From an uncultured Collinsella sp. (GTDB lineage: Bacteria; Actinomycetota; Coriobacteriia; Coriobacteriales; Coriobacteriaceae): 25,609 bases of DNA. The position numbers and the translations under genes are program-made. Location of the stretch: the NCBI GenBank assembly GCA_902495545.1, contig CABUXM010000022.1:1-25609 (forward strand). Reading direction: 5' to 3'. Positions 23,781 through 25,609 of the stretch are shown in pieces. Position 1 is the first letter of the stretch. Every line of letters begins with the position of its first letter. The notes under the pieces are model-generated. The model had not been told where the DNA came from and ran no database searches. It saw only the letters and a list, made by a program, of their open reading frames with translations.

Positions 23781-23808
23781 TTGCGCAAATCCCCACGTTC
23801 GCTATTCT
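23781..23808 (+). promoter_or_regulatory. Candidate promoter of the DUF134-NifX gene
   Basis: TTGCGC (23781-23786) and TATTCT (23803-23808) are separated by 16 bp. Transcription would begin near 23815, inside operator box 2, leaving a leader of about 25 nt. Confidence 0.5.
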
Positions 23809-23813
23809 ATTGT

Positions 23814-23827
23814 TGACATATGTCAGA
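23814..23827 (+). promoter_or_regulatory. Operator box 2 (perfect TGACATATGTCA palindrome)
   Basis: A perfect 12-bp palindrome (23814-23825) extended by GA. It lies at the predicted transcription start and just before the GGAG ribosome binding site of the DUF134-NifX gene, a position suited to repression. The gene's own product has a DNA-binding domain, so autoregulation is plausible but unproven. Confidence 0.6.
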
Positions 23828-23839
23828 TTTGGAGAGTGT

Positions 23840-24604
23840 ATGGCAGGAAGACGCGAAAAATTGCGCCGTGTTGGGATCATCCCCGAATATCGTTGCTTTA
23901 CCCCCGACGGCCTTGCCAGCGGAGACGCTATCGATATGACAGTCGACGAGCTCGAGGTCTTGCGCCTATGCGACCTGGAAGGCCTCAATCAGGAGGAAGT
24001 CGCCCAGTGCATGGGCATTGCCCGCGCCACGGTGGCGGCAATCTGCAGCCGCGCGCATCGCAAGGTGGCAAACGCGCTGGTCAATGGACGGGCGATCGTC
24101 ATCGAAGGCGGAAACATCGCGTACTCCCCCATCACCACGACAACGGCCGCATGGCCAGCAAAGGAGGCTGACACCATGAGGGTGGCAACGACGTACGACA
24201 ACGGCAACATCTTTATGCACTTTGGCCGCAGCGAGCAGTTCAAGATCTATGACATCCAGGACGGCAAGGTGTTCAACGAGCAGGTCGTAGGCACCGGCGG
24301 CACCGGTCACGGTGCATTGGCAGGTCTGCTTGCCAACGGTGGCGTCGACACGCTCATCTGCGGCGGTATCGGCGGCGGGGCCATCAACGCGCTTGCTCAA
24401 GCCGGCATCACGGTATACGCAGGCGCCCAGGGCAGCTGCGACGCTTGCGTCGAGGCCCTTATCGCCGGCACGCTTGCACAGAACGGCGAGGCCACGTGCG
24501 GCTGCCACGGCCATGACCACGAGCACGCACATGAGCATGGCGAGTCCTGTGGTTGTCACGGCCATCACGAGCACGAGGGCCACGAGGGCTGCGGCTGCCA
24601 CTAG
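23840..24604 (+). CDS. DUF134 DNA-binding domain fused to NifX/NifB-like (Fe-Mo cofactor) domain
   Basis: A 254-residue two-domain protein. Residues 1-105 match DUF134, a small DNA-binding family with a sigma-region-4-like helix-turn-helix (LNQEEVAQCMGIARATVAAI). Residues 113-218 match the dinitrogenase iron-molybdenum cofactor domain of NifX/NafY/MTH1175-like proteins, starting MRVATTYDNGNIFMHFGRSEQF and including GTGGTGHGALAGLL and GGIGGGAINALAQAGI. The last 35 residues are a Cys/His-rich tail with three CGCH motifs and many HE/HD repeats, suitable for metal binding. A GGAG site precedes ATG 23840. An in-frame ATG at 24176 has a perfect AAAGGAGG 8 nt upstream, so a separate 142-residue NifX-like product may also be made. 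No nif genes are nearby; a metal- or Fe-S-responsive autoregulator is the inference. Confidence 0.88.
   Translation: MAGRREKLRRVGIIPEYRCFTPDGLASGDAIDMTVDELEVLRLCDLEGLNQEEVAQCMGIARATVAAICSRAHRKVANALVNGRAIVIEGGNIAYSPITTTTAAWPAKEADTMRVATTYDNGNIFMHFGRSEQFKIYDIQDGKVFNEQVVGTGGTGHGALAGLLANGGVDTLICGGIGGGAINALAQAGITVYAGAQGSCDACVEALIAGTLAQNGEATCGCHGHDHEHAHEHGESCGCHGHHEHEGHEGCGCH
24160..24178 (+). promoter_or_regulatory. Internal ribosome binding site and start codon
   Basis: AAAGGAGG (24160-24167), 8 nt, then ATG (24176-24178), in frame inside the DUF134-NifX gene exactly at the boundary of the two domains. It is a stronger Shine-Dalgarno than the one before the full-length start. Confidence 0.6.
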
Positions 24605-24667
24605 CGGCACGGCACCGCGAACTCGGGGCGCGACACAGAACGCAACCCAACAATCAAAGCCAACAAC

Positions 24668-24699
24668 AAAGGCCACCCGGTAGCTTCCGAGTGGCCTTT
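24668..24699. terminator. Bidirectional terminator between DUF134-NifX and ffh
   Basis: A perfect 9-bp stem, AAAGGCCAC (24668-24676) with GTGGCCTTT (24691-24699), and an inner CGG/CCG pairing. It lies between two convergent genes, with A- and T-tracts forming the stem ends. The U-tracts are short on both sides, so efficiency may be moderate. Confidence 0.7.
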
Positions 24700-24724
24700 G
24701 CCATATCAAGCTGGAATTACAGCA

Positions 24725-25609
24725 CTATTTCTTATTACGCATCTGCGCTTCCATTTGACGCAGCAGGTCCATATCGGACTTGGGGCCGCCCGTTCCCAGG
24801 CCGCCCATGCCGCCCAGCCCCATGGCATCCAAACCGGGAATATTGGGCATGCGCATCTTTTTGCCCTTCTTACCCTTTTTGCCCTTCTTGCCGCCGGCTT
24901 GCGCCTGATTGGCCATCGTGCGCATGCGGCCCATCATCTTATTCATCTCGCCCCACTGCTTCATAAGGCTATTGACCTCGGTGGGGGTCACGCCGGCGCC
25001 CTTGGCAATGCGGGCACGGCGCTGGCCGTTGATGATGGAGGGGCGAAGGCGCTCCTCCTTGGTCATCGACATGATGATGGCCTCGTTCTTATCGAAGATA
25101 CCTTCGTCCAGGTTGCCACCCATCTGGTTAAGCGCACGCTGGCCACCGGGGAGCATGCCCAGAATGCCCTTCATGCCGCCCATCTTCTTGACGGCCTTCA
25201 TCTGGTCGAGCATGTCGTTCATGGTGAAGCCCTCGCGCAGCATGCGCTCGGCAGCCTCGAGCTGCTCGGCGTCGGCCGCCTCCTGGGCCTTCTCGATGAT
25301 GCCGACAACGTCGCCCATACCCAGAATGCGCTTGGCCATACGATCGGGGTAGAACGGCTCCAGCGAATCGGGCTTCTCGCCCATGCTCACAAACTTGATG
25401 GGCTTGCCGGTCACCTGGCGCACGGAAAGCGCGCCGCCGCCACGGGCGTCGCCATCGAGCTTGGAGATGATCACGCCGTCAAAGTCGGTGCGCTCGGCGA
25501 AGGTCGAGACGACGTTGACGATATCCTGGCCGGTCATGGCATCGACGACCATCAGCACCTGATCGGGCTTGACGGCCTTCTTGATGTCCACGGCCTCCTG
25601 CATCATCTG
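24725..25609 (-). CDS. ffh: Signal recognition particle protein Ffh (3' part, runs off the window)
   Basis: SRP54-type GTPase that, with 4.5S RNA, targets nascent membrane and secreted proteins to FtsY. The visible 294 codons cover the end of the G domain and the M domain; the N domain and P-loop lie beyond the right edge. Visible motifs are VVDAMTGQD, SKLDGDARGGGALS and TGKPIKFVSMGEK in the GTPase part. The methionine-rich M domain (KKMGGMKGILGMLPGG, then LRPSIINGQRRARIAKGAG) binds the signal sequence and RNA. A Lys/Gly repeat (GKKGKKGKKGKK) and a Gly/Met-rich tail end the protein at the TAG at 24725-24727. It is convergent with the DUF134-NifX gene. Confidence 0.97.
   Translation of the reverse strand, partial: QMMQEAVDIKKAVKPDQVLMVVDAMTGQDIVNVVSTFAERTDFDGVIISKLDGDARGGGALSVRQVTGKPIKFVSMGEKPDSLEPFYPDRMAKRILGMGDVVGIIEKAQEAADAEQLEAAERMLREGFTMNDMLDQMKAVKKMGGMKGILGMLPGGQRALNQMGGNLDEGIFDKNEAIIMSMTKEERLRPSIINGQRRARIAKGAGVTPTEVNSLMKQWGEMNKMMGRMRTMANQAQAGGKKGKKGKKGKKMRMPNIPGLDAMGLGGMGGLGTGGPKSDMDLLRQMEAQMRNKK

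Noticed and set aside
22825..23988. thyA extended upstream by about 105 codons
   Set aside because: The extension crosses the divergent promoter region and the start of the DUF134-NifX gene; a strong AGGAGGG site supports the ATG at 23673.
24459..24604. His/Cys-codon repeats as a CRISPR or tandem DNA repeat
   Set aside because: The repetition is at the level of HE/HD/CGCH codons within the DUF134-NifX frame, with no regular spacer structure.

Overview
The window looks like a chromosomal, mostly housekeeping segment of a high-GC Gram-positive bacterium. The protein sequences and the actinobacterial-style ileS T-box leader suggest class Coriobacteriia, most probably Collinsella or a close relative. 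This placement is inference from sequence style and gene content, not from a search. No rRNA, tRNA, CRISPR array, intact insertion sequence or prophage gene was recognised.

Almost all genes lie on the minus strand. From left to right: alaS (complete, with its own promoter); a tightly overlapped four-gene operon read right to left as membrane-anchored coiled-coil protein, RsbW-like protein, SigB/SigF-type sigma factor and AI-2E/PerM family permease; rarA; dgt; a lone A24 prepilin peptidase; a processive-type family 2 glycosyltransferase; the lspA-rluD pair; and ileS behind a T-box riboswitch. Then come a plus-strand iron-containing alcohol/glycerol dehydrogenase, a DUF523 gene, ftsH, a plus-strand decayed cob(I)alamin adenosyltransferase gene, a MATE efflux gene, a TrmH/SpoU methyltransferase gene, and the thyA-folA operon. 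The window ends with a plus-strand DUF134-NifX fusion gene and the 3' part of ffh, which runs off the right edge.

The genes fall into translation and RNA modification (alaS, ileS, rluD, trmH-like), membrane protein biogenesis and quality control (ffh, lspA, ftsH, A24 peptidase), nucleotide metabolism (dgt, thyA, folA) and replication-fork maintenance (rarA). The regulatory DNA holds the most unusual material. A CGAAC-N4-GTTCG palindrome resembling the Gram-positive LexA box overlaps the rarA -35 region. The ileS T-box has a very short Stem I, a real intrinsic terminator and a non-consensus UGGUUAA tRNA-acceptor bulge. Two TGACATATG-type operator boxes, 53 bp apart, flank the promoter of the DUF134-NifX gene, which also carries a strong internal ribosome binding site.

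Other points of interest are a degenerate RsbW-like protein without the usual N-box Asn, two copies of one palindromic element serving as terminators, a separate long inverted repeat beside the cobO relic, and a dihydrofolate reductase with a divergent substrate-loop motif. I see no wholly new multi-gene system. The best candidates for undescribed biology are the sigma-factor operon and the DUF134-NifX locus.
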